DNA from: Oerskovia turbata
GTDB lineage: Bacteria; Actinomycetota; Actinomycetes; Actinomycetales; Cellulomonadaceae
Direction: 5' to 3'
Length of the DNA: 64,000 bases
NCBI RefSeq assembly: GCF_000718325.1
Contig: NZ_JOFV01000008.1
Location: 124,001 to 188,000, forward strand
Under the pieces are notes generated by a model, which saw nothing but the letters and a program-made list of their open reading frames with translations, was not told the DNA's origin and ran no database searches. Both the position numbers and the translations under genes were made by a program. This document shows positions 32,500 to 41,933 of this stretch, piece by piece (position 1 is the stretch's first letter; each line of letters opens with the position of its first letter).

Positions 32500-35034
32500 T
32501 CAGCACGACGTGGCGTCGTAGGGTGCGACGAGGGTCGTCGTCGCGCCCCCGGTGGTTACGTCGAACGAGACCTGCCCGGCCCCCACGGAGGCGGATCGGG
32601 TCGCGAACCGCTGCGACGCGCTGCGCCCGGGGGCGAGCCCCGTGAACGCCTTGGTGCCCGCGGTCGAGCGGATCGTGATGTCGAGCGCCTCGTCCCCGGT
32701 GTTGACCGCGCGGCCCGTGAGCTGGACCTTGCCCGCGACGCACTGCGCACTCGCGGTCACCTCGACGGGGACGACGGGCTGCGCGGGCAGCTCGTAGGGC
32801 GCGACGTCGACCCGTCCGGTCACGGCGAGGTCGCCGTTGGACGCGGACACCACGACTGTGCGGCCCGCGAGCGAGCCCGCCGCGACGTCGGCCGCGGTGA
32901 GCGTCCGGCGCACCGTGCCGCACGAGGCCTCGGCACCCGCCGCGAGCTCGGGCAGCGTGCACTGGTCCTCGGCGCCCACGTCCGTGAGCCGCACGTTCCC
33001 GGTGTTGGCGACCGTGACCTGGTTGACCACGACGTCGCCCGCGTTCACGGTCCCGTCCGCGTCGGTGTCCTCGACCGTGGGCTCGCCCGCCGTGACGGCG
33101 AGCGAGGGGCGGCGGTCGACCAGGTCGACGGGCTCGCCCGTGACCGCGACCGACGAGGCCTGGTCCGCGTTCATGAACCAGCGGGTCTCGGGCACGAAGA
33201 ATCCGTCGGCGAGGTCGCCCGCCGTCACGACGCGGTACGCGAGGGAGCACAGGTACGTGCCGCCCGCAGGCAGGCTGCTCCAGTTGCAGCCCGGCGACAG
33301 GTTCGTCAGGTTGCCCGTCGCGGTCGAGCGGTAGGCCGTGGTGCCGGTGTTGTAGACGCGGAACGAGTAGGGCACGCGCTCGCCCACGGCGTACGGCTGG
33401 GCCGCGACGTCACGGTCGGTCGTGTACTTGCCGAACACCGCGAGCGAGGTCACGGGCCCTGCGGGGCCGCCGGTCACGGTCACGTACCCGTAGGCGCGCG
33501 CCTGCGTGCCGTCGGCCGCGGTCAGGACGGTCTGGACCCGGACGGGGTTGGCGGCCGTGGTCGCCGCGGCCGTCGCGGACGCAGTGAGCGCGACCTGCAC
33601 CGTGGCGGTCTGTCCGACCGCGAGCGCCGGCACGTCGACCGTGGTCGCGCTCCAGCCGATGGGGGCGTCGATCGTCAGGCGCGAGGCCGCGAGCGGTGCC
33701 TGGTTCTGGTTGGTGACCTGGACCGGCACCTGGACGGTGGCGCCCGTCGCGACGGTCGTGTCCGGCACGACGGTCGACGCGCACGTCGCGTTGAGCCACT
33801 CCTGGTCGAAGCTCGCGAACGAGATCGCGTTCATGCCCTGTGTCTCGTACAGGAGCCCGAAGCGCCCGTCGCCGATCGGCGAGAGCGTCGAGTAGGCGCC
33901 CGAGCCGGGGTTGACGACCCGGAATCCGGGCCAGGTCGCGCCGTCGTCGCACGAGAGGCGCACGGTCACGTTCTCGCGGCCCGTGGTGCTGTTGGAGTTG
34001 CTGAACAGCAGCATCTTGGCCTCGGCCGAGCCCTCGGGAGCGTCGGGGTACAGGCGCGAGATCGAGCCGTTGTTGGTCGGGTCGGGGAGCTGGCGGTCGA
34101 GCGTCACGGGTCCGTAGGTGTGCCCACCGTCGGTCGAGTACGCGACCTTGCGGTACTTGCTGCCCGCGGAGTCGCGCGAGTTCATCATGACGCGACCGTC
34201 GGAGAGCTCGACCGACTTGTTCTCGTCCATGCCCGTGCCGAACGCCTCGCCGTGCGCCCACGTGGCGCCGTGGTCGTCGGAGTAGACGCTGTAGGCCTTG
34301 TACGTCCCGCCCGTGCGGGCCGTGAACTGCTGGACGAGTCGTCCGGCGTGCTCGCCGTAGCGCAGCTGGATGCCCTCGCCCGAGGCCGCGAAGATGCCGG
34401 CCCACGACGGGTCCTTGGCGCCCTCGGTGATGACGCGGCCCTCCCAGGTCTCGCCTCCGTCCTCGGAGACGCTGACCGCGGCGTGCAGGATCTGCCGGTT
34501 GGTCGGGTCGACGCCCGTGGCCGACCCGCCGAAGCCCTGGTCGAACGACTTCACGTGGAAGTTGAAGATCGTGCCCGTCTCGCGGTCCACGACGTACGAC
34601 GGGTCGGAGAACCCGTACTTGTCGGGGGACGAGTTCGTCCCGTACCCCGCGGCGACGACCGTCGCGGGCTCCCAGGTCACGCCGTTGTCCCGGCTGACCT
34701 GCTGGAGGATCGAGTTGGGCTGCGGGGCGTCGCCCGCGTGGAACGGACGTCCGTCGTACGACGCGAGGATCGTCCCGTCGTTCGTCGTCGTGAGGGCGGG
34801 GATGCGGTAGTTCGCGTAGCCGCCCGTGCCGCCGACCGCGAGGGTCTGCTCGGAGAACGTTCCCGGCCCGTCGGTCGCGGCGGGCGGGAACGGGTCGAAC
34901 GCCTGGGCGCTCGCGGCCGGGGCCACGAGGAGCAGGGTCAGTCCGGCGGCGAGCGCGGCGCGGGACCCGCGGCGGGTGCACGCGGGCTGCGCTGGTGGCG
35001 CTGCGCTGGGTGGGGTGGAGGGGTGCAGTGGCAT
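32500..35034 (-). CDS. nanH: Secreted exo-alpha-sialidase (GH33)
   Basis: Extracellular neuraminidase releasing terminal sialic acid from glycoconjugates; 844 aa. Signal peptide (about 1-43, ending ASAQA). The six-bladed propeller (about 60-400) has the YRIPAL motif with the first catalytic arginine and five Asp boxes (SRDNGVTW, SEDGGETW, SDDHGATW, STDGGHTY, SCDDGATW). GIQLRYGEHAGRLVQQF carries the glutamate and second arginine; NSRDSAGSKYRKVA matches Micromonospora-type sialidases. After this come an Ig-like NEW3-type domain (about 420-500), DUF11-like repeats and a C-terminal beta domain ending in Cys. No cell-wall anchor. CAGGAG precedes the ATG by six bases. Confidence 0.93.
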   Translation of the reverse strand: MPLHPSTPPSAAPPAQPACTRRGSRAALAAGLTLLLVAPAASAQAFDPFPPAATDGPGTFSEQTLAVGGTGGYANYRIPALTTTNDGTILASYDGRPFHAGDAPQPNSILQQVSRDNGVTWEPATVVAAGYGTNSSPDKYGFSDPSYVVDRETGTIFNFHVKSFDQGFGGSATGVDPTNRQILHAAVSVSEDGGETWEGRVITEGAKDPSWAGIFAASGEGIQLRYGEHAGRLVQQFTARTGGTYKAYSVYSDDHGATWAHGEAFGTGMDENKSVELSDGRVMMNSRDSAGSKYRKVAYSTDGGHTYGPVTLDRQLPDPTNNGSISRLYPDAPEGSAEAKMLLFSNSNSTTGRENVTVRLSCDDGATWPGFRVVNPGSGAYSTLSPIGDGRFGLLYETQGMNAISFASFDQEWLNATCASTVVPDTTVATGATVQVPVQVTNQNQAPLAASRLTIDAPIGWSATTVDVPALAVGQTATVQVALTASATAAATTAANPVRVQTVLTAADGTQARAYGYVTVTGGPAGPVTSLAVFGKYTTDRDVAAQPYAVGERVPYSFRVYNTGTTAYRSTATGNLTNLSPGCNWSSLPAGGTYLCSLAYRVVTAGDLADGFFVPETRWFMNADQASSVAVTGEPVDLVDRRPSLAVTAGEPTVEDTDADGTVNAGDVVVNQVTVANTGNVRLTDVGAEDQCTLPELAAGAEASCGTVRRTLTAADVAAGSLAGRTVVVSASNGDLAVTGRVDVAPYELPAQPVVPVEVTASAQCVAGKVQLTGRAVNTGDEALDITIRSTAGTKAFTGLAPGRSASQRFATRSASVGAGQVSFDVTTGGATTTLVAPYDATSC

Positions 35035-35270
35035 CAGATACTCCTGGCATCGTCGGGTCAGAGCTCTTGCTGTCGTGCTGCACGGTGCGGTCCTGCGGGG
35101 GCCGTGCTCGTCCCGGGCGCGGGACGGGCACGGCGTGGACCTCCGCCTCGGCACCGAGTCGGGTGCGGGGGTCCGGTCTGCGGGGCTCCTGGTGCGAGGT
35201 GCCCGACGGCGGAGCGGGCGTCGGGCGGGCGGGTGCGGGACCGTCGTGGTCGCCGCGGTGTGTGTGGGGG

Positions 35271-35302
35271 CCGGGCCGTCCGCGGCGGTGCGGACGGCCC
35301 GG
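35271..35302. terminator. Hairpin after nanE
   Basis: Perfect 13-base stem, CCGGGCCGTCCGC (35271-35283) with GCGGACGGCCCGG (35290-35302), loop of six, beginning 10 bases past the nanE stop. It separates nanE from nanH. The rest of the 278-bp gap is GC-rich with no recognised motif and presumably holds the nanH promoter. Confidence 0.75.
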
Positions 35303-35312
35303 GGCAGGCGGG

Positions 35313-36050
35313 TCAGGCTGTGAGGGCGTCGACGAACCAGCCGGTGATGCTCGTGGGGTGGGTGATCGCGGTCCCGACGACCACTGCCCACGCCCCGGCA
35401 TCGAGCGCGGCGCGGGCCTGGGCGGGGGAGTGGACGCGCCCTTCGGCGATCACGGGCAGGTCGACGTGCTCGACGAGCTGGGCGAGCAGCTCGAGGTCCG
35501 GCCCGTCGGTGCGGGGACGTTCGCCCGTGTACCCGGACAGCGTCGTCCCGACGACGTCGACCCCTGCGTCGAGGGCTGCGAGCGCGTCGTCGAGGCTCCC
35601 GCAGTCCGCCATGACCAGCGCCGACGTGTGCTCGCGCAGTCCGGCGACGGTCTCGGTGAGGCTCAGGCCGTCGGGGCGTGGTCGCCGCGTCCCGTCGATC
35701 GCGACGATCGTCGCCCCGGCGTGGGCGATCGCCACCGCGTGCCGCAGCGTGGGTGTGATGAAGACGCCCTCGGTCCCGTCCTTCCAGAGCCCCGTGACGG
35801 GCACCGTGATCCCGAGCTCGGCGAACGCGTGCGTGACGTGCTCGACGTCCGCGACGCCCTGGACGCGGATGCCCACCGCGCCACCACGGACCGCGGCGAG
35901 CGCGACCTGGGTCATGGTCCGGGGGTCCCGCATGGCCTCGCCGGGGTAGGCCTGGCACGAGACGACGAGGCCGCCGCGCAGCGCGACGAGCGGGTCGGGG
36001 GGCACCGGTCCCGCGCTGGGCGCGGGGGCGGTCGGCGGACGGTCGGTCAC
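35313..36050 (-). CDS. nanE: N-acetylmannosamine-6-phosphate 2-epimerase NanE
   Basis: TIM-barrel epimerase that converts ManNAc-6-P to GlcNAc-6-P, joining sialate breakdown to amino-sugar metabolism; 245 aa. Family landmarks: GGLVVSCQAYPGEAMRDP, GIRVQGVADVEH, PVTGLWKDG, FITPTLRHAV, VAIDGTRRPRP, VMADCGSLDDALAAL, GTTLSGYTG and VIAEGRVHSPAQARAALDAGAWAVVVGTAITHP. GTG 36050 overlaps the nanK stop (GTGA). The enzymes that would follow (NagA, NagB) are not in the window. Confidence 0.95.
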   Translation of the reverse strand: MTDRPPTAPAPSAGPVPPDPLVALRGGLVVSCQAYPGEAMRDPRTMTQVALAAVRGGAVGIRVQGVADVEHVTHAFAELGITVPVTGLWKDGTEGVFITPTLRHAVAIAHAGATIVAIDGTRRPRPDGLSLTETVAGLREHTSALVMADCGSLDDALAALDAGVDVVGTTLSGYTGERPRTDGPDLELLAQLVEHVDLPVIAEGRVHSPAQARAALDAGAWAVVVGTAITHPTSITGWFVDALTA

Positions 36051-37051
36051 GGGATCCTCCGGGAGGTGAGGGGGGACGCTTGTCGGAACGCGAGCCGGGC
36101 CGCCCCCAGGACGGCCGCGTCGCCGCCGAGGGTCGCGGTCACGACGGGCAGGCCGTCGAGGGCGGGCATGAGCTCGGACGCGACCGCGGCGGACAGCGTG
36201 TCCCACCACAGGCTCCCGGCTCCTGCGAGCCCGCCGCTGATCACGACGACCTCGGGGTCGAGCATGTTCGCGACGCCTCCCACGGTCCGGCCCAGGGCCG
36301 TGGCTGCGAGCACTACGGCCTGGTGGGCCACCGGGTCGACGTCGGTGAGCTGGCACACGACCCGAGCGGTCTCGACCGTGGGGTCGCCGCCGAGCCGCAG
36401 GTACAGGGCGTGCAGCGCGGGCCCCGACGCGATCGCCTCGAGATGACCCGAGCGCGAGCACGTGCACAGCAGGCCCGCTGCCTCGGCCGCGGGCAGGTGG
36501 CCCAGGTGCCCGGCCACGTGGCGCGCGCCGTGCTGCGGCGTGCCGTCGAGCAGGAGCGTCGCCCCGACCCCGGTGCCGGCCGCGACGACGAGCGCGGTCC
36601 GCGTCCCTGCGCACGCCCCCAGCCAGTGCTCTCCGAGCGCGTGCGCGTGCACGTCGTTGTCGGTGTGCACGGGCAGGCCCGCCGCGGGTCCGCCCGCGGT
36701 CGCGAGGCGGGCGGCGGTCCCGCCCGCGAGGTCGGCCCCCGCCCACCCCGTCAGGGCGTCGGTCGCCGCCACGACGCGGCCGCGGCCCGAGTCGATGACC
36801 CCGGCCGAGCCGATGCCCACCCCGACCAGGACGTCGGGCGAGCCGGGGGCCCCGGGGGCGTCGGCGCCGTCGGGCAGGAGGAGCGTGACCAGGCGCGCGA
36901 CCGCGTCGAGGATCGCGTCCGCCCCCGCCCGGGCCGGGGTGGGGACCCCGGCCCGGGCGAGGACCGTGCCGTCGTCGCGGACGAGACCTGCGGCGATCTT
37001 GGTACCGCCCAGGTCGATCCCGACGGCGGTGCGGTGGGTCGGGAGGCTCAC
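36047..37051 (-). CDS. nanK: N-acetylmannosamine kinase NanK (ROK family)
   Basis: ROK sugar kinase, 334 aa, which would phosphorylate ManNAc at C6. The ATP-binding start is VGIDLGGTKIAAGLV; the catalytic region is HTDNDVHAHALGEHWLG; the zinc motif is HLGHLPAAEAAGLLCTCSRSGHLEAIASG, where the third cysteine of the usual CxCGxxGC is replaced by histidine (GHLE), a variant that can still bind zinc. Overlaps both neighbours (nanA stop and nanE start) by four bases, so nanAKE is tightly coupled. The assignment rests on the operon as much as on sequence. Confidence 0.9.
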   Translation of the reverse strand: MSLPTHRTAVGIDLGGTKIAAGLVRDDGTVLARAGVPTPARAGADAILDAVARLVTLLLPDGADAPGAPGSPDVLVGVGIGSAGVIDSGRGRVVAATDALTGWAGADLAGGTAARLATAGGPAAGLPVHTDNDVHAHALGEHWLGACAGTRTALVVAAGTGVGATLLLDGTPQHGARHVAGHLGHLPAAEAAGLLCTCSRSGHLEAIASGPALHALYLRLGGDPTVETARVVCQLTDVDPVAHQAVVLAATALGRTVGGVANMLDPEVVVISGGLAGAGSLWWDTLSAAVASELMPALDGLPVVTATLGGDAAVLGAARLAFRQASPLTSRRIP

Positions 37052-37971
37052 AGCAGCCCGGCCTCCGCGAGGATCGCCTTGATCTGGTCCACGACCTCGC
37101 CCTCCAGGGCGGGGGCCGGGGTCGTCATGACGTTGGACCCGATCACGCCGAGGAGCTGGAGCGACGTCTTGAACGCACCCAGGCCGCTCGCACCGCCGCT
37201 GTAGCCGCGGGGCTGGAAGACGATCTCGAACAGGGACGCGAGGCGGTCCTGCTCGTCGCGGGCCGTGGCCCAGTCGCCGGCCTGCGCCGCGTCCCACAGG
37301 CGGACGTAGCCCGCCGGGTCGACGTTGCCCAGGCCCGGCACGACGCCGTCGGCGCCGAGCAGGAGCATGCCGTCGACGACGACCTCGTGCCCCGTGAACA
37401 GGCGCAGCGGGCTGCCCGCCGCGCGGTTCGCCGCGACCAGGCGGCGGAAGCCCACGTCGTCACCGCTCGAGTCCTTGACCCCCGCGATGACGCCCTCCTC
37501 GCCGAGGCGGATCAGCATGCCCAGGTCGAGCTTCGAGTGCACGCACACGGGCACGTCGTAGGCGAACAGCGGCAGGTCGCTCGCTGCGGCGACGCCCCGG
37601 AAGTGACGCTCGATTTCGTCGTCGTTCGTGCGGATGTACAGGGGAGCCGTCGCGACGACCGCGTCGACCCCTGCGGCCTCGGCGCGGCGGACCTGGTCCG
37701 CGACGCGGTGCGTCGAGATGTCGATGACCCCCGCCATGACGGGCACACGGCCCGCCGTGATCTCGACCGCGGCCTCCATGACCTGGGAGCGGCGGGCGTC
37801 GTCGAGGTACGCGACCTCACCCGAGGAGCCGAGCACGAACAGACCGTGCACGCCCGCGTCGAGCTGGGTCGTGATGAGTCGCTCGAACGACGCACGGTCG
37901 AGCTCGCCGTCGGCCGTGAGCGGGGTGACGACGGGAGGGATGACACCGGAGAAGGTGGTCGTGGTGGGCAC
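37048..37971 (-). CDS. nanA: N-acetylneuraminate lyase-type aldolase NanA
   Basis: Class I aldolase of the DapA/NAL family, 307 aa, expected to split N-acetylneuraminate to ManNAc and pyruvate. FVLGSSGEVAYL is the pyruvate-binding GxSGE motif, FAYDVP carries the catalytic tyrosine, and the Schiff-base lysine is in GVIAGVKDSSGD. The sequence is nearer to the general DHDPS-like group than to E. coli NanA, as in Corynebacterium. GTG 37971 has GGAG six bases upstream. It opens the nanAKE block. Confidence 0.88.
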   Translation of the reverse strand: MPTTTTFSGVIPPVVTPLTADGELDRASFERLITTQLDAGVHGLFVLGSSGEVAYLDDARRSQVMEAAVEITAGRVPVMAGVIDISTHRVADQVRRAEAAGVDAVVATAPLYIRTNDDEIERHFRGVAAASDLPLFAYDVPVCVHSKLDLGMLIRLGEEGVIAGVKDSSGDDVGFRRLVAANRAAGSPLRLFTGHEVVVDGMLLLGADGVVPGLGNVDPAGYVRLWDAAQAGDWATARDEQDRLASLFEIVFQPRGYSGGASGLGAFKTSLQLLGVIGSNVMTTPAPALEGEVVDQIKAILAEAGLL

Positions 37972-37995
37972 AGCGGACTCCAAGGATGGTGCGGT

Positions 37996-38026
37996 GGTGC
38001 CGGGCGGAAGAGCTCCGCCCGGCACC
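37996..38026. terminator. Hairpin between siaI and nanA
   Basis: Perfect 13-base stem, GGTGCCGGGCGGA (37996-38008) and TCCGCCCGGCACC (38014-38026), with a five-base loop, 18 bases beyond the siaI stop and 25 bases before the nanA start. It may give partial termination, or protect the transporter mRNA end. Confidence 0.7.
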
Positions 38027-38043
38027 GGGGGATGGGGGGACCG

Positions 38044-38838
38044 TCAGAGCAGGGTCGGCGCGGCGCCGAGCAGGGTCCGGGTGTAGTCGTTCGTCGGGCG
38101 GTCGAAGACCTCCTCGGCCGTGCCCTCCTCGACGACCTTCCCGAAGTACATGACCGCGATGCGGTCCGAGACGTACCGGACGGTCTGGATGTCGTGCGAG
38201 ATGAACACGAGCCCGAGGTTCAGGCGCGCCTTGAGGTCCGTCAGGAGGTTGAGGACCTGGGCGCGCACCGAGACGTCGAGCGCCGACGTGGGCTCGTCCG
38301 CGACGATCACGTCCGGGTCGAGCGCCAGGGCACGGGCGATCGCCACGCGCTGACGCTGACCGCCCGAGACCTGGCTCGGCAGCACGTCGAGAGCCGACTG
38401 CGGCAGGCCCACGAGGTCGAGGAGCTCGCTCACGCGACGCTCACGGTCCCGGGGCGAGCCGACCTGGTGCACGTCGAGCGGGTCGCGCAGGATGTCGCGC
38501 ACCAGCATGCGGCCGTTGAGGGCCGTCGACGGGTCCTGGAACACGATCGAGATCGCACGCCCGAACTCCTTGCGGGTACGGGCGTTGCGCTTGAGCACGC
38601 TCCGGCCGTTGAACACGACGTCGCCGCTCGTGGGGGCCTGGAGGCCCACCATGACCTTGGCGAGCGTCGACTTGCCGCAGCCCGACTCGCCCACGATCCC
38701 GATGGTCTCGCCACGGCGCACGGCCATGTCGACCCCGGCGACCGCGTGCACGCGGTCCGGACGGAAGAGCTTGCCCGTGCGGGCCTTGTGCACCACGTGC
38801 ACGTCCTTGAGCTCCAGGACAGGAGCGTCGTCGCTCAT
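38044..38838 (-). CDS. siaI: Sialic-acid ABC transporter ATPase (SiaI/DppF type)
   Basis: Peptide/nickel-family ABC ATPase, 264 aa: Walker A GESGCGKST (about residue 45), Q-loop FQDPSTALN, signature VSGGQRQRVAIARAL, Walker B VIVADEPTSALD, and the switch histidine in FISHD. It energises import together with the ATPase half of SiaG. ATG 38838 overlaps the siaG stop by four bases. The sialate substrate is inferred from the operon and from the same SiaEFGI/SatABCD layout in Corynebacterium and Haemophilus ducreyi. It lacks the C-terminal oligopeptide/dipeptide extension found in many DppF proteins. Confidence 0.85.
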   Translation of the reverse strand: MSDDAPVLELKDVHVVHKARTGKLFRPDRVHAVAGVDMAVRRGETIGIVGESGCGKSTLAKVMVGLQAPTSGDVVFNGRSVLKRNARTRKEFGRAISIVFQDPSTALNGRMLVRDILRDPLDVHQVGSPRDRERRVSELLDLVGLPQSALDVLPSQVSGGQRQRVAIARALALDPDVIVADEPTSALDVSVRAQVLNLLTDLKARLNLGLVFISHDIQTVRYVSDRIAVMYFGKVVEEGTAEEVFDRPTNDYTRTLLGAAPTLL

Positions 38839-40955
38839 CGGGCACCTTCCTGGACCAGGAGACCGTTGCCGGTCGACTCCGTGTGGCTGGCGTAGCGGTG
38901 GTCGGTCCCCGGCAGCGTGCGCAGCGGGGGACGGGGCACGAACGCGTCCTGCGGCCGGGAGGACCGGGGTGCGAAGCGGTCGCCCGTCGCGAAGTCGCGC
39001 GGCGAGGGGACCGTGCCGGGGATCTGGTGCAGGCGCTCCGCGCCCGACTCGATCGACAGCACCGCCCCGAGGAGCCCGCGCGTGTACTCGTGCTGCGGGT
39101 TCATGAGCAGGCTCGGCACGGGGGCCGACTCGACGACCTGGCCCGCGTACATGACCGTCACGCGGTGCGCGAGCGACGCGACGAGCGCCAGGTCGTGGCT
39201 CACGAAGACCATCGCGAACCCGAGCTCCTCGCGCAGCTCGTCGAGCAGGTCCACGACCTGCTTCTGGACCGTGACGTCGAGAGCCGTGGTCGGCTCGTCG
39301 GCGACGACCAGTCGCGGGTCGCGCGTGAGCGCCATGGCGATGAGCACGCGCTGCCGCTGCCCGCCCGAGAGCTCGTGCGGGTAGCTCTTGAGCGTGCGCT
39401 GGGCATCGAGGCCCACGAGCTCGAGGAGCTCGACCGCGGTGCGCGTCCCGCCCCGCTTGACGAGCTGGGCCATCTGCGAGCGGATCAGCATGGACGGGTT
39501 GAGCGAGCTCAGCGCGTCCTGGTAGACCATGGCCATCTCGTGGCCGCGCAGCGCGTTGCGGCGGGCCGGGGTCGCCGTGAGCAGGTCCACGCCGTCGAGC
39601 AGGATCTCTCCCGTGACCTGCGCCGACGCGGGCAGCAGGCCCATGACCGCGAGGCTCGTGAGCGACTTGCCGCAGCCCGACTCGCCGACCAGCGCCATGG
39701 TCTCGCCGGGACGCACCGCGAAGCTGATGTCGTCCACGACGGCCACGTCGCCGTGCCGCTCGGGGAAGCGGATCGAGAGGTTCTTGACCTCGAGCAGGGG
39801 AGCGGCGTCGCCCGTGTAGACGAGGCGGTCGGTGCGGCGACGCTCGGCCACCCGCAGGCGCTCGAGCTGGACCGCGAGGGCCTCGCGCTGGGCGGCGGCC
39901 GCCGCGACCGCGAGCTCCGGGTCGGGGACGACCGAGGTGTCCGCGACGAGCTCGTCGAGCACGCGCGGCTCGCGCAGGTCGGCGCCGCCCGTGTACTCGA
40001 GGGGGGCGTCGGCGTCGTGCTCGGTGAGCGGGTCCGTGACGTGCGCGGCGTCCTCGGCAGCGGCCGACGTGGCCGCGGCCGCACTGAGCCCGGCGGCCGG
40101 CTTGCGGGCCGCGGGGCGGACCATCGCGTCCGTGAGGCCCTCGGACAGGACGTTGAGCGAGAGGACCGTCAGGAGGATCGCCATGCCGGGGAAGAAGGTC
40201 GCCCACCAGCCGCCGTTGAGGAGCAGGTTGCGGCCGTAGGCGATGACGTTGCCCCACGAGGGCTCGGGGTCCTGGACGCCCGCGCCGATGAACGACAGGC
40301 TCGCCTCGAACACGATCGCGTCGGCGACCAGGACGGTCGCGAACACCATGATCGGGGCGAGGCAGTTGCGGGCCACGTGCTTCATCAGGATCAGCGACGT
40401 CCGCGCCCCGATGACCTTCTCGGCCGACACGTAGTCCTCGCCGAACTGGCTGAGCACGTTGGCGCGGACGATGCGGGCGATCTGCGGCGTGTAGAGGAAC
40501 GCGATCGTGAAGATGAGGACGGGCAGGGACTTGCCCCACACGGCCACGAAGACCACGGCCAGGGCGATGCCCGGGAAGGCCATGATGATGTCGAGGATCC
40601 GCATGAGGGTCTCGCTCACGGCCTTGTGGGCCGTCGCGGCGATCGAGCCGAGGATCGCCCCCGCGACCAGGGCGACCGCGGTGGCTCCCAGGCCGATCAC
40701 GAGCGAGTAGCGGGCCCCGTAGACGATGCGGGAGAAGATGTCGCGGCCCGTGCGGTCCGTGCCGAACCAGTGCTCGCCCGACGGCGGCTGGGCCGGGGTG
40801 CCGGACTGCAGCGGGTCGTAGGCCGCGACGAGCGGGGCGAAGATCGCCAGGAGCGCGACCAGGAGCACGAAACCGAGGGCGATCTTGGAGCCCAGGGGGA
40901 GGGCCGCGAGGCGCAGCCCCGGGCGGGACAGTCGTTCTGTCAGCTTCCGACGCAT
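38835..40955 (-). CDS. siaG: Fused ABC permease-ATPase (SiaG type)
   Basis: 706-aa fusion. Residues 1-290 form a DppC-type permease (GTDRTGRDIFSRIVYGARYSL; EAA loop EKVIGARTSLILMKHVARN). A flexible Ala/Asp-rich linker (about 285-375) leads to a DppD-type ATPase (Walker A GESGCGKSL about residue 420, signature LSGGQRQRVLIAMAL, Walker B VVADEPTTALD, FVSHD) with the C-terminal peptide-transporter extension ending about residue 660. This permease-ATPase fusion is characteristic of actinobacterial sialate transporters. It starts two bases beyond the siaF stop. Confidence 0.9.
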   Translation of the reverse strand: MRRKLTERLSRPGLRLAALPLGSKIALGFVLLVALLAIFAPLVAAYDPLQSGTPAQPPSGEHWFGTDRTGRDIFSRIVYGARYSLVIGLGATAVALVAGAILGSIAATAHKAVSETLMRILDIIMAFPGIALAVVFVAVWGKSLPVLIFTIAFLYTPQIARIVRANVLSQFGEDYVSAEKVIGARTSLILMKHVARNCLAPIMVFATVLVADAIVFEASLSFIGAGVQDPEPSWGNVIAYGRNLLLNGGWWATFFPGMAILLTVLSLNVLSEGLTDAMVRPAARKPAAGLSAAAATSAAAEDAAHVTDPLTEHDADAPLEYTGGADLREPRVLDELVADTSVVPDPELAVAAAAAQREALAVQLERLRVAERRRTDRLVYTGDAAPLLEVKNLSIRFPERHGDVAVVDDISFAVRPGETMALVGESGCGKSLTSLAVMGLLPASAQVTGEILLDGVDLLTATPARRNALRGHEMAMVYQDALSSLNPSMLIRSQMAQLVKRGGTRTAVELLELVGLDAQRTLKSYPHELSGGQRQRVLIAMALTRDPRLVVADEPTTALDVTVQKQVVDLLDELREELGFAMVFVSHDLALVASLAHRVTVMYAGQVVESAPVPSLLMNPQHEYTRGLLGAVLSIESGAERLHQIPGTVPSPRDFATGDRFAPRSSRPQDAFVPRPPLRTLPGTDHRYASHTESTGNGLLVQEGAR

Positions 40956-40956
40956 G

Positions 40957-41910
40957 TCACACCGTCCGGATTCGAGGGTTGACGACGAGGTAGAGGAGGT
41001 CGACCAGGATGTTGACGACCACGAAGGTCAGGGCGACGGTCAGCGTCACTCCCTGCACCAGGGCGGTGTCGCTCGCTGTCACGCCGTTGAGGATGAGCTT
41101 GCCCATGCCGGGCAGGTCGAAGATGACCTCGATGATGACCGCGCCGCCCATGAGATAGCCGACGCGCAGGCCGAGCACCGTGATGGGGGTGATGAGCGCG
41201 TTGCGCAGGACGTTGCGCCCGACGACGACGCCGCGGGGCAGGCCCGAGCCGATCGCGGTGCGCACGTAGTCGCGGTCGAGCTCCTCGACCATCGCGGTGC
41301 GGACCACACGGGTCAGCGACGCGGCGACCGGGATGGCGAGAGAGAGGGCCGGCAGGAACATCGAGGCGAGGAACATCCCGAAGTCGTCCGAGGGGTTCGT
41401 GTACCCGCCCGACGGGAACCAGTCCAGGCGCAGCGAGAACTGCTGGATGAGGAGGATCGCGAGCCAGAACGACGGCGTCGCGACGCCCGCGATCGACAGG
41501 ACGCGGATGGCCTGGTCGGGCCAGCGGTCGCGGTAGAGGGCAGCGGTCACGCCGAGCACGAGCGAGAGCACGACGGCGATCGCCAGGCCCATGAACGTGA
41601 GCTGGAGCGTGAGCGGGAACGCGTTGGCGATGAGCTCGTTCACGGGCTGGGAGGGCGGGACGGTCATGCCCATGTCGCCGCGCACGAGGCCGGCCAGGAA
41701 GTTGCCGTACTGCACGAGCATCGGGTCGTTGAGCCCGTTCGCCGCGCGGTAGGCCTCCTTGGCCGCGTCCGTGGCGGACTCGCCGAGAGCGTTGGTCGCC
41801 TGGTCGCTGGGCGCGAACTGCATGACGACGAAGACGAGCAGGGTGATGCCCAGGATCATGACGGGCAGGGCGACCAGGCGTCGTCCGGTCAGTCGTAGGA
41901 GCGCGGTCAC
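40957..41910 (-). CDS. siaF: Sialic-acid ABC transporter permease (SiaF/DppB type)
   Basis: Six-helix inner-membrane permease, 317 aa: LLRLTGRRLVALPVMILGITLLVFVVMQFAP at the N-terminus, the extracellular loop, and the EAA region RDYVRTAIGSGLPRGVVVGRNVLRNALITP. It forms the channel with the SiaG permease half. GTG 41910 has GAGGAG upstream and begins the first helix. A hairpin lies between it and siaE. Confidence 0.88.
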   Translation of the reverse strand: MTALLRLTGRRLVALPVMILGITLLVFVVMQFAPSDQATNALGESATDAAKEAYRAANGLNDPMLVQYGNFLAGLVRGDMGMTVPPSQPVNELIANAFPLTLQLTFMGLAIAVVLSLVLGVTAALYRDRWPDQAIRVLSIAGVATPSFWLAILLIQQFSLRLDWFPSGGYTNPSDDFGMFLASMFLPALSLAIPVAASLTRVVRTAMVEELDRDYVRTAIGSGLPRGVVVGRNVLRNALITPITVLGLRVGYLMGGAVIIEVIFDLPGMGKLILNGVTASDTALVQGVTLTVALTFVVVNILVDLLYLVVNPRIRTV

Positions 41911-41933
41911 GCGGTACTCCTCGGGGTCGGGGT

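Noticed and set aside
36047..37051. NanK as a general glucokinase or transcriptional ROK repressor
   Set aside because: There is no N-terminal DNA-binding domain, and its four-base overlaps with nanA and nanE make ManNAc kinase the better assignment.
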